Positions 1-10,095 of a stretch of 64,000 nt of DNA are shown in pieces. This DNA is from Linnemannia elongata (taxonomy: Eukaryota > Mortierellomycota > Mortierellomycetes > Mortierellales > Mortierellaceae). Made by a program: the position numbers and the translations under genes. Positions within the stretch are counted from its first letter, which is position 1; every line of letters starts with the position of its first letter. A model generated the notes under the pieces. It had not been told where the DNA came from, made no database searches, and worked only from the letters and a program-made list of their open reading frames with translations. The stretch lies in assembly GCA_036320915.1 (NCBI GenBank), contig JAXBDG010000029.1:1-64000 (forward strand). The letters are read 5' to 3'.

Positions 1-608
1 TGCTATCCTTCCGTCATTCTTCCTTCCTCTTCAGGTTTCTTTTTCATACTTTTTTCCTCTCTACCCCTTCTGCGTCCTTTCTGTACCATTTACCAGTTTC
101 TTTTCTATCACCTTTGCCTCGATCTTTCGACCGTTGGCGCCATCGATTTATTTTTCCTTTTATTTCTGCTGATTTCTGGTGATGATTTCTGTTGAAAGTC
201 CGCTTGGTACGGTGCAGCAGTAGTAGTAGAAACCCACCGCAATACAACGAAGAAATGCAAGTAAAATTTTTCTGAAGCAGCGAAGCGCGGTAAGGTGGAA
301 TACACGATCGAGCCAACCACCGGTTGATCAATTGATCAGTGAGACGAGATAGCCCTTCCCATGATTCTCCTCATTCTCCTCGTCGTTCCAGATTTTTTTA
401 TCAGGTGAACCCCTGTGACTTAAATTAAGCTGTATGGTTGCGTGTAAAAATGATGTAGGGGAAGCCGTTTAAGTCAGGCCTCGAGAAGTGTGTATCTGTA
501 GTTACTGGATGAATTATTGACAATTGGTGTTTACTATGTTGTCCAGCGATTAGGGTTTTTAAAAAAAGCTTGCCCTCTCTCCCACACACACACTCTCTCT
601 CGCTGTCT

Positions 609-2684
609 CTACACAACTTGGGTTGTTTTCGATGGTTCAGTCTCCTCAGGAGCCTTGATAGACAAACTAGGCTGAGGAGCAGTCTTAATAGTACCCTTGT
701 CCTCAGCTGCTGGCAAAAAGGCAGCCTGGGGACGATTGGTGAACTGGCGACGCTCAAACTTCCGCACGACCCATGCAGGCATATTCTTCACAATATACCG
801 GGTGGCCTTGGACGAGACAGACTATTATGTACAATAGGGAGGGACCGGGATAACATCAATAACAGAATCAATCGCTGGTCGTTGGGCCTAAATATTGCAA
901 AATGTGATAAAAAGCGAGAAGGCCATCTCTTACCTGACCCGCCATGGTCCTAAAGGCCTTGCTATTTTCGAATGCCTTCTCAACCCAATCGATGCGCTCC
1001 TCTTGGTAGGCCTTGAATGCATCTTCAATCTCCTCCGCGATAGGATGGAAGGGGAGTCCGTTGATGCGGTTCGCCAATGCTATGGCATCATGCATGGCGT
1101 TGGCAGCACCCACACCTCCAGCAGGATTGAACTAAGACACAGTGCAAAAAGAGAGTATGATAAGTACGCACAATAGTTTACAGTACTGTAGCAATATGCT
1201 TACTCATTTCACAACATCATTCGTTGGCTCTACCTTATGGCATGCTAAAATGCAAAATCCATAGAAAAAGTGTATAATCGGAGAACCGGGCGGAAAAGGT
1301 TAGGCACGATGAAGAAACATGCATATTTGGTGGATACTTGCAAGTATGTGCAAATTCAAACAGAAAAATGAACATACCATCACCGATGAGAACTGTACGA
1401 CAGTCGTACCAGGTCTTGAAGACTTTCTCCTCCAGCATGACCTTGGAGATCAACTCCTTAGGAGAGCGGTCGATCAAGTCTTGAAGAGTGAGGATCTTGT
1501 CGCCTCCACTGATAATAGGAAAATCCTTAACTTGCTCGCACATCGCCGCAGCAGCCTCAGGTCCCCACTCTGAGTTACGAAAAGCGTCATTGTCTTTACT
1601 GGTTTCCTCATCAAGGAAGAGAATAGCACCCCAACACACAGTATTCTGGACTGTTGTTGCTGTGGACCACTAGCATGAACAATAAAACATAGATGTAGGG
1701 GTTAGGGTGGAGAGGCGAAAAAAAGTAGGAGCCGGTTGGACCTATCCAAAAAAAATCAGTACCTACCGTGTACATCTTGTCAGTTGCGATAAAGTTGCGG
1801 AACTGAGAATTCTTGATTGCCAGATCAGGGAACTCTTCGGGAGAAAGAGGTCGAGTTTGGCCAACAAGGCGGACTGTGCTGAAGGGAAGTGGGAGTGCAT
1901 CAGATGCTGGGAGCTTGTTCGTCTTCTTCAGCTTTTCGTACAGTCCTTGGCGAACAGCACTGTAGGCTCCATCAGCTCCGACGAGGATGTCGCCTTCAGC
2001 TTCGCTTTTATCGCTGAAGCGAATAAGGACGCCGTTGCCGCCTTGGTCCATGGAGAGAACCTTCTTTCCCAAGTGAACGCGCTCTTTTGGAATCTGGCGG
2101 AGAAGCAAATCATAAATCTGAGGTCGAGAAACAATGTATCCGTTGGCACCATACCTATTAGGGTAGACGAGAGATGTATGTTAGTTTCTAATTGGCAAGG
2201 CGTTCTTTGTTCAAGAAGAGCGAATCAAAAAGGCACCGTTATCTTACAGTTCGTCGTGCCCCTCGAAATCCACTGAGAATTCGAGCTCTCTATTCTCGTT
2301 ACACATCTTGATCGCAGAGACGTATTTGCCCAGGGCGAGAAACTCTTCATAAATCCCGCACTGCTTAAAGAGGTTGGCGGTGGTGCAGTTGAAGTACATC
2401 GCCGACCCTATAGCACAAAAAGAGTGTGGGTTAGATGATGGACGTTCTTCTGAGACAAATAGAGTTATCAGTGATCAATCAATAGAGTAATCCATGAACA
2501 GGGTGTTACCAAGGGGCTTGATTTCAGCGGCACGCTCATAGATCTCGAAGGGGATATCGGCCTTGTGAAGAAGCATGCCAAGGGTCAGACCTGCCAGACC
2601 TGCGCCAACGATGAGGACCTTGGGCCGTTTGGCATACATAATAGAACGGTCATGCTTAAAGGTGACGGCGGGGTTGATCTCCAT
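609..2684 (-). CDS. FAD-dependent monooxygenase, array copy 1
   Basis: This is a class A flavoprotein monooxygenase (PHBH fold), predicted to hydroxylate or epoxidise a small organic substrate using FAD and NAD(P)H; the substrate is unknown. I read seven exons: 2684-2510, 2407-2248, 2154-1767, 1669-1378, 1244-1234 (11 nt), 1131-934 and 821-609. They sum to 1437 nt in frame, giving 478 aa. Visible motifs are the dinucleotide-binding LIVGAGLAGL near residue 24, the DG motif GDILVGADGAYSAVRQ in exon 3, and the FAD-ribityl motif GDACHKFNPAGG, whose GD, ACHK and FNPAGG parts come from three exons. No signal peptide or membrane segment is evident, so it is probably cytosolic. The start is the ATG shared by all close paralogs (MEINPAVTFKHDRS). 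All reading frames are open in this copy. It reads in the same direction as the CRN gene, which lies 1.6 kb upstream. Confidence 0.9.
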
Positions 2685-4324
2685 GGTGATGACGTTTTAC
2701 TTTCCTGATCTGAAGCGGCGAGATGAGAGAATGAAGGATGCCGGGAGGGAGAGTCGATGTCGTGTGGTGGGGATGATGAGCGATGGGAATGGAGAAAAAA
2801 GTAGATCAAGGAAAAAAAATGATCAACGGGGAAGAGAGATGCGGAAGGGCAAAGAAGTGGGCGTCGAGGAAAGAGGTACATAGGGAGGGAGAGCAAGTAG
2901 TCTCTCATGTCGCACAACGGATAGAGATGCAAAATAAAACAAACAGAGCAAAGGAGCATGGGCAAATAGACTTTTCCTACTGTGGGACAACATAGAGTAG
3001 GGGGTGGGGCATCGACTGTGCGACGAGCTGGCTTGGTTAACCATATGAATGGTAAACGACATATTACACGAGTGCATGCGACACCAATGCTCCGGCCAGC
3101 ACTCAGAGATGGATGCCTGTCTACACACCTTCCTTTGAGCAATGACTATGATACAATACAACGAATATATTAGCAACGTATAAGGTGTTTATGTGTGTGT
3201 GTGTTGGAAATTGAAGCCGCTGGCTGAATCTGGGTGGTTGGGTGAATGGCAACTCTATACATTCAACTGTGATATAGATGTCGTGTGGCGTGTCTGTCAT
3301 TTGGTGGCCGCATTGCTCTCAATCCTTTTGCTTCTCTGAGCGCTCCGGTAAGACAGGCAAGAGGTCTGAAAATTTAGCAATCAGATAATTAGTTGAAAAA
3401 TTCTTTGGTGTCTGGAGGTGCGCGCTGTGTGTCCGGCCACCTTCGCTTTTTGGTAATCTTGGGGGGTGCTCCTCGAGTGCCCGTGTCTGTATTGCATAAT
3501 GCCCTTCGGGTGCCCGTGCCGTCTCTTGGCGTCAACACTGCAGTCCCGTTAGCTGAGGGGAAGTTATCTGAGGGAAGGGGGAGAAGATAGGGGAGCGTCT
3601 GCTGCTGTTTCATTTCGTGGTCTCTCTTACCGTCTTGATTTTTTCGACGACGGGCCCGTGTGCTCTTGGCTGTTCTTGTGCACATACCAACGCCCGCTGT
3701 CTGTCTCCAGTTTTGACAGCCTCTCTTGTGCCTTAACATTTTCGGGGGCGTCCTTAAGCATGAAAGGAGGCTAACGAGAGGATAAAGAGGCGGCCTGTGC
3801 GAAAAAAACACGTCAATATTCATGTATCTTTAGCATGCAAACGAACCTTTCAGCTGGCAGGTCAAATTCGTTCGAACCGTACTAGAATGGTACCCGCGCG
3901 GAGGAAGTTGAAAAATAAAGGAGAGGAGAACGGAAGGTCTTCATTCGCCCAACACAGTACTTGGCGTCCAATGCAGTACAGTTATAGTACAATGCAGTGG
4001 TAGAGAACAAAATACAGTTGACCAAAGAAAAGCAAGCAAGCTTTCTTGAAGCGCAAAGACGGAGAATACTCTCGAGCCAACCAACGGTTGATTAATTGAT
4101 CAGTAGTTGTTGACAGCGCTGTCGATTTCCTTTACAGTAGCAACGGAGGTGACTTTTTGGTCATTGGCGATTGTTTCCCCGAACCCTGGAGCACTTGGAA
4201 TGGGAAGGAGAAAAGGTACTATTCTAGGTCAATAGAGTAAAGATGCCAGAGCTGTAAGCTCGTCTTTTGTCGCTGTAAGAGATTCGAAATTGCCACGTTA
4301 AGCACAACTCTCAAGTGGTCGAAG
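2685..4324. other. Spacer between monooxygenase and CRN gene
   Basis: This 1.6-kb spacer should contain the monooxygenase promoter. The first 300 bases upstream of its ATG are purine-rich on the plus strand, i.e. a CT-rich leader in the gene's sense. The remainder has no convincing complete gene; one possible spliced relic is listed separately. The same spacer occurs almost unchanged in units 2-4 (10096-11892, 21905-23605, 33408-35106). Confidence 0.6.
3631..3770 (-). other. Possible exon of a small unidentified gene in the spacer
   Basis: On the minus strand, an exon-like segment is bounded by an acceptor (TTAG, just above 3770) and a donor (GTAAGAG, just below 3631). One frame reads as charged, plausible protein (MLKDAPENVKAQERLSKLET, then a Trp-Tyr segment and a Lys/Arg-rich end). 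A second possible exon just upstream, near 3850-3870, reads EFDLPAE before a GT. I recognise no family. The units are nearly identical, so conservation between them is no evidence of selection. Equivalents lie near 11029-11169, 22850-22990 and 34350-34490. It may be a relic or chance. Confidence 0.2.
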
Positions 4325-6817
4325 TCAGGTATGGGTCAGTGAGATTTTATTTTCACGTCCTCTGTAAGAATTCAAGAGTCGACCCTTCGTGCCGGCATTT
4401 TGTTGCACTGGGATCTGCAATCCAGGTGATTTGCCACCAGCTGCTGACTCCAGATCGATCTTCAGCACATACTGCCTCACACGCTGTATATCAGCAGGGA
4501 CGGTACGGTAAACCTTCCCCTCAGAGGTCAAGTAGTCCTGCTTCTCGAAATCGGCATACACATGACTTGGGACGACAAAAATAAGCCGAAGTTCGCCAAG
4601 AGGAGATATCCACCGTGCTTGAAGGAGACTGCTGATAAGCTTTGAGAGCGGTGGGCCTTTGACGGGGTGACTCTTGGATACCGTGATTTGGAATAGGTCT
4701 CTGGGAGCGAGCAGTAGATCGACACAGGGATAGTTGCAAATCTTTGGTATGCATAGTGTACCTGCCGGGACCGGAGTAATCTTGTCAAAATGCGTAACCT
4801 CTGGATTCCACGGGATATCCAAAGAAGCGAGGTCCCCAGTCAGGAGATCCCTGATTTCAAAGGTATGGCCACCTTCTCGGAAGGCACGGAGGACATATGC
4901 TTCGAACATAATACCGCTAGCGCTTCCGTTAGGTTCCGAGATGAGCCTCTCCAGCACTATCTTTTGAGCGTCCTGACTCAGTAAAGCGGCAACCTTCTCA
5001 GCGACGTATGTTGATGCCCATTCCAATCGAAAGTTGCGATGATCATTCGTGGGCCAACGGTGAATCAGACGGCTACTGAAGTCGAGCGATTCTTTCGCTT
5101 GCGAGAAGTACTGCATCAGAGTCACCGGATCCTTGACTGTCTTGAGGGCTTGTTCAAGACGCTCACATGCCGTAACCTTGGCGCTGTCAAGATCGTCGGG
5201 ACTGAGTTTTAACACCTACCAAGGAAATAGGTCAAAACGTAATAGAGCATCTATTAGTACAACAGAAGTCAAGCTGGCGGTGTATTGAATACTCCCAAAA
5301 GTGAAGATGGTTCTCACAGAAAAGCGCAGTGGGTATGGCCCATAACATACCTTCATTGGCCATCGTAGGACATATCTCGGCACACCGCCTATCTTTGAGT
5401 AGAGCTCTTCTACCGCTTCCAAAGGAACCACCTCGAAGCTTGTAACACTGGCCCAGCACTTCTGCAACTCTTCCAGATGCCATGGAGCCATGTAATAACG
5501 CCATGTTACCTCTTTTCCACATCCTTAAACTGGCGGGCCTCGGAAAATAGGGTCTTTGGCGAAGCTGAAATGACGGTCTTGGCTCGACCGAGTATTGGGT
5601 CAGGAGAGCTGTCGACAAAATACCATGTGTCGGGTAGACTGAGAAAGGGTTTAAAAGCCTCGATATTGCCGGATCGAACAGTAGAGCGCCCTCCAAAAAA
5701 CGTAGCATTCCGCGCTCTGTTTGGTGTGGAAAACGATAATCGGAGGGTGTCATTGTCACCTCGGCAAGAAGTCGGATGGCGAAGTACACTAGAAAGGCCG
5801 ATTTGCCTATCCCAGATGTACCTGTAACAATGATATGCTTCTCAACCTCGTTTCCAGTGCACGGGCGATTGTTCTCAAACTTGTCGACGATTATGTCGTA
5901 AAGATCTTTGTAAGCCTCTGACATAAAGATCGCTTGTACCGACGACTGGAAGTAAGATGCCGCGAGGAGCCGATATCTTGTCCATGTCTTTGATGTTGGC
6001 GCCGTGCAACTCGAGGGCAGTGCGAGACAATGAGCTAAAAATGTCATCTCCAGCAATATCCTGACCAATGGAAGCAAGCAATGAGACCCTCTCTTTCCTG
6101 CTTAGACGAGAGAGGTAAACTTGGTCATCCACCACAGCCTTCTCAGTGAGACCAGCCTCTTCAATTGCATCCTTCAGAGTGTGCGGACGATGGCGCTTCC
6201 TGCTGGAAGAGGGTCCTGGTAAGAGAAAGGTGGCACAAGAGATGTACCAATCAAGAATATTAGCAACTTGTACAATGTCCGTGGATAATTGAATGAAAGC
6301 AAAGGGCTCCTTTAGACACAGCTGAAGACAAATATTCACCTGCATCTTCCTCACGGTCTCTTTTCGCAACTATAGGAAATAAAAAAAAATAAAAAAAAAG
6401 TAGGTAAATAACGCAAATGGAGATCCAATAGAGTTATGCTGAGATGTTCATACGCAAGGCGTATTTGAAAGCAAAGCGCGTTTGCATTACCTGGCAAGGG
6501 TCGCTGGACAATGACGTGAATCGTGTCTTCTGGCAAATCAGCATCAAAGACCATGGAGAGCTTGTTGGTCGCCCTCAGTTTTTTTTTCACAGGCACAGAG
6601 TCGAGCAGAACAGGAAGGTCGTTGTCGTCGTCGTCATGAATGAGACGCGCCATAGAGTGAGCTTGTCAGCATCAACATCCTGAAAGTCGTTGGTCTTCTG
6701 GCTTGATGAGCCCTTGAGGTCGCCGATGGTCTTGGTTGACTCGATCTCAACAGGGAACGCGTTGGAGGTAGCCTCTCCATCAACGAGACAGAACAGAGTG
6801 AGGTGGTTGTCGTTCAT
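4325..6817 (-). CDS. CRN-type (Crinkler-like) protein, allele A, copy 1, frame-interrupted
   Basis: This is a Crinkler-family protein. Its architecture, inferred from the cleaner copy at 23606-26044, is a ubiquitin-like CRN header (MNDNHLTLFCLVDGEATSNA at the ATG, then TKTIGDLK and LTLWRVS), a basic linker (KRHRP), a P-loop ATPase (GTSGIGKS) and a C-terminal restriction-endonuclease-like domain (FEAYVLRAFREGG, then CVDLLLAPRDLFQITVS). Such proteins act inside cells and are often nuclear; the role here is not known. The C-terminal exon is open and runs about 20 residues past the stop used in units 3 and 4, because that stop codon is changed here. Single- or few-base indels break the header exon (near 6640 and 6695-6715) and the ATPase exon (near 5515, 5695, 5755 and 5920). 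These are either pseudogene lesions or assembly errors. Confidence 0.75.
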
Positions 6818-7127
6818 GGCGTAGAATAAACTGAAAAATGACAGAGAGAGATGGCAAGGGCTGTAAAGAAGGCAGAATGAAAAGAAAACAAGAAAAGAAA
6901 GATGTGGAAAGAAAGAAAAAAGAAGGCGAGGGATAAAAAAAAAGGAAGTGGTGACGAAGGCGATGAAGGCGTGAGAATGGTGGCAAAGGAAAAGAATGGG
7001 AGGTGTGAGAAAGTTGGCGAAGGCGCTGAAGAAAAGGCGGGAGCGTAGTAAAGAAAGGAATAGTAAAGGTAAGAAGGCAAAAATATGAGGGGCACGGGAG
7101 TGGTAAGACTATGCATCATGAAATATA

Positions 7128-7160
7128 ACGATGACATCATCATTATATGTCACATGACGT
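7128..7160. promoter_or_regulatory. Dyad-symmetric motif upstream of CRN genes
   Basis: About 310-340 nt upstream of each CRN ATG lies an inverted repeat, AATGATGA-CA-TCATCATT. It is perfect in units 2, 3 and 4 (unit 3: 26361-26378) and has one mismatched pair in unit 1. A second small dyad, GTCA-CA-TGAC, follows 5 bases later. The spacing and symmetry would suit a bZIP- or bHLH-type factor. Function is inferred only. Confidence 0.25.
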
Positions 7161-7193
7161 TAGAAGGGGAGATTTTTTTGGGGGGTATTTCCA

Positions 7194-7222
7194 TGCTATC
7201 CTTCCGTCCATTCTTCCTTCCT
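7194..7222. repeat. Target-site duplication of LINE fragment, left copy
   Basis: The 29 bases before the LINE fragment match 28 bases immediately after its poly(A) tract (7414-7441), apart from one extra C. This is the product expected of target-primed reverse transcription. Confidence 0.85.
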
Positions 7223-7413
7223 GGTCATCCGGAGGTATGCGCAGGTGCGCCTGGCGCAGATTACGGATTGTGTTCCTCGGTTTTGCGCAGTACACTTTAT
7301 CTATTCTGCTTTACTATAACGACGTAGAATACCGTGCTCGCATGAGCTACACTTAGACTTTCCGTTTTCGGATTAAAACGTTGACGTTCCAAAAAAAAAA
7401 AAAAAAAAAAAAA
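7223..7413 (+). mobile_element. 5'-truncated LINE insertion (3' end only)
   Basis: About 168 bases match the 3' end of the large LINE (19219-19386), starting at GGTCATCCGGAGG and ending in GACGTTCC. They are followed by a run of 23 A residues. A 28-bp target-site duplication flanks the insertion. It carries no coding sequence. It lies between the unit 1 CRN upstream region and the unit 2 monooxygenase 3' flank. Confidence 0.9.
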
Positions 7414-8022
7414 TGCTATCCTTCCGTCATTCTTCCTTCCTCTTCAGGTTTCTTTTTTCATACTTTTTTTCCTCTCTACCCCTTCTGCGTCCTTTCTGTA
7501 CCATTTACCAGTTTCTTTTCTATCACCTTTGCCTCGATCTTTCGACCGTTGGCGCCATCGATTTATTTTCCTTTTATTTCTGCTGATTTCTGGTGATGAT
7601 TTCTGTTGAAAGTCCGCTTGGTACGGTGCAGCAGTAGTAGTAGAGAACCCACCGCAATACAACGAAGAAATGCAAGTAAAATTTTTCTGAAGCAGCGAAG
7701 CGCGGTAAGGTGGAATACACGATCGAGCCAACCACCGGTTGATCAATTGATCAGTGAGACGAGATAGCCCTTCCCATGATTCTCCTCATTCTCCTCGTCG
7801 TTCCAGATTTTTTTATCAGGTGAACCCCTGTGACTTAAATTAAGCTGTATGGTTGCGTGTAAAAATGATAGGGGAAGCCGTTTAAGTCAGCCTCGAGAAG
7901 TGTGTATCTGTAGTACTGGATGAATTATTGACAATTGGTGTTTACTATGTTGTCCAGCGGATTAGGGTTTTTAAAAACAAAGCTTGCCCTCTCTCCCACA
8001 CACACACTCTCTCTCGCTGTCT

Positions 8023-10095
8023 CTACACAACTTGGGTTGTTTTCGATGGTTCAGTCTCCTCAGGAGCCTTGATAGACAAAACTAGGCTGAGGAGCAGTCT
8101 TAATAGTACCCTTGTCCTCAGCTGCTGGCAAAAAGGCAGCCTGGGACGATTGGTGAACTGGCGACGCTCAAACTTCCGCACGACCCATGCAGGCATATTC
8201 TTCACAATATACCGGGTGGCCTTGGACGAGACAGACTATTATGTACAATAGGGAGGGACCGGGATAACATCAATAACAGAATCAATCGCTGGTCGTTGGC
8301 CTAAATATTGCAAAATGTGATAAAAGCGAGAAGGCCATCTCTTACCTGACCCGCCATGGTCCTAAAGGCCTTGCTATTTTCGAATGCCTTCTCAACCCAA
8401 TCGATGCGCTCCTCTTGGTAGGCCTTGAATGCATCTTCAATCTCCTCCGCGATAGGATGGAAGGGGAGTCCGTTGATGCGGTTCGCCAATGCTATGGCAT
8501 CATGCATGGCGTTGGCAGCACCCACACCTCCAGCAGGATTGAACTAAGACACAGTGCAAAAAGAGAGTATGATAAGTACGCACAATAGTTTACAGTACTG
8601 TAGCAATATGCTTACTCATTTCACAACATCATTCGTTGGCTCTACCTTATGGCATGCTAAAATGCAAAATCCATAGAAAAAGTGTATAATCGGAGAACCG
8701 GGCGGAAAAGGTTAGGCACGATGAAGAAACATGCATATTTTGGTGGATACTTGCAAGTATGTGCAAATTCAAACAGAAAAATGAACATACCATCACCGAT
8801 GAGAACTGTACGACAGTCGTACCAGGTCTTGAAGACTTTCTCCTCCAGCATGACCTTGGAGATCAACTCCTTAGGAGAGCGGTCGATCAAGTCTTGAAGA
8901 GTGAGGATCTTGTCGCCTCCACTGATAATAGGAAAATCCTTAACTTGCTCGCACATCGCCGCAGCAGCCTCAGGTCCCCACTCTGAGTTACGAAAAGCGT
9001 CATTGTCTTTACTGGTTTCCTCATCAAGGAAGAGAATAGCACCCCAACACACAGTATTCTGGACTGTTGTTGCTGTGGACCACTAGCATGAACAATAAAA
9101 CATAGATGTAGGGGTTAGGGTGGAGAGGCGAAAAAAGTAGGAGCCGGTTGGACCTATCCAAAAAAAATCAGTACCTACCGTGTACATCTTGTCAGTTGCG
9201 ATAAAGTTGCGGAACTGAGAATTCTTGATTGCCAGATCAGGGAACTCTTCGGGAGAAAGAGGTCGAGTTTGGCCAACAAGGCGGACTGTGCTGAAGGGAA
9301 GTGGGAGTGCATCAGATGCTGGGAGCTTGTTCGTCTTCTTCAGCTTTTCGTACAGTCCTTGGCGAACAGCACTGTAGGCTCCATCAGCTCCGACGAGGAT
9401 GTCGCCTTCAGCTTCGCTTTTATCGCTGAAGCGAATAAGGACGCCGTTGCCGCCTTGGTCCATGGAGAGAACCTTCTTTCCCAAGTGAACGCGCTCTTTT
9501 GGAATCTGGCGGAGAAGCAAATCATAAATCTGAGGTCGAGAAACAATGTATCCGTTGGCACCATACCTATTAGGGTAGACGAGAGATGTATGTTAGTTTC
9601 TAATTGGCAAGGCGTTCTTTGTTCAAGAAGAGCGAATCAAAAAGGCACCGTTATCTTACAGTTCGTCGTGCCCCTCGAAATCCACTGAGAATTCGAGCTC
9701 TCTATTCTCGTTACACATCTTGATCGCAGAGACGTATTTGCCCAGGGCGAGAAACTCTTCATAAATCCCGCACTGCTTAAAGAGGTTGGCGGTGGTGCAG
9801 TTGAAGTACATCGCCGACCCTATAGCACAAAAAGAGTGTGGGTTAGATGATGACGTTCTTCTGAGACAAATAGAGTTATCAGTGATCAATCAATAGAGTA
9901 ATCCATGAACAGGGTGTTACCAAGGGGCTTGATTTCAGCGGCACGCTCATAGATCTCGAAGGGGATATCGGCCTTGTGAAGAAGCATGCCAAGGGTCAGA
10001 CCTGCCAGACCTGCGCCAACGATGAGGACCTTGGGCCGTTTGGCATACATAATAGAACGGTCATGCTTAAAGGTGACGGCGGGGTTGATCTCCAT
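8023..10095 (-). CDS. FAD-dependent monooxygenase, array copy 2
   Basis: This is a near-identical copy of the unit 1 monooxygenase, with the same seven exons, the 11-nt micro-exon and the same motifs (GAGLAGLTLG, GDILVGADGAYSAVRQ, GDACHKFNPAGG). The only coding disturbance I see is in the last exon. One G is lost near 8150 and one A gained near 8080, so about 20 residues between FTNRP and SIKAPEE are read in a different frame before the original frame resumes. Because the two changes compensate and both lie in homopolymers, sequencing error is as likely as a real change. Confidence 0.85.

Larger units (their letters stand above)
1..7222. repeat. Tandem unit 1 (FAD monooxygenase + CRN cassette)
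   Basis: This is the first copy of a direct tandem repeat of about 7.2 kb. It holds the monooxygenase 3' flank (1-608), the monooxygenase gene, a 1.6-kb spacer, the CRN-type gene and the CRN upstream region. The same order recurs at 7414, about 19720, 30665 and, in part, 37916. By eye, units 1 and 2 differ by scattered single-base indels and few substitutions, so the duplication or homogenisation is recent. The window starts on the same base at which unit 2 resumes after the LINE poly(A) tract, so the array may continue to the left. Confidence 0.95.

Noticed and set aside
1707..2276. Plus-strand frame of 189 residues, repeated in other units
   Set aside because: It is antisense to monooxygenase exons 2 and 3 and has no domain of its own.
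4734..4984. Plus-strand frames within the CRN last exon
   Set aside because: They are shadows of the minus-strand nuclease-like exon, whose motifs and codon pattern are clear.
6780..7143. Minus-strand Phe/Ser/Leu-rich frames upstream of the CRN start
   Set aside because: They are translations of a CT-rich leader and are low complexity; nothing in the family precedes the CRN header ATG.
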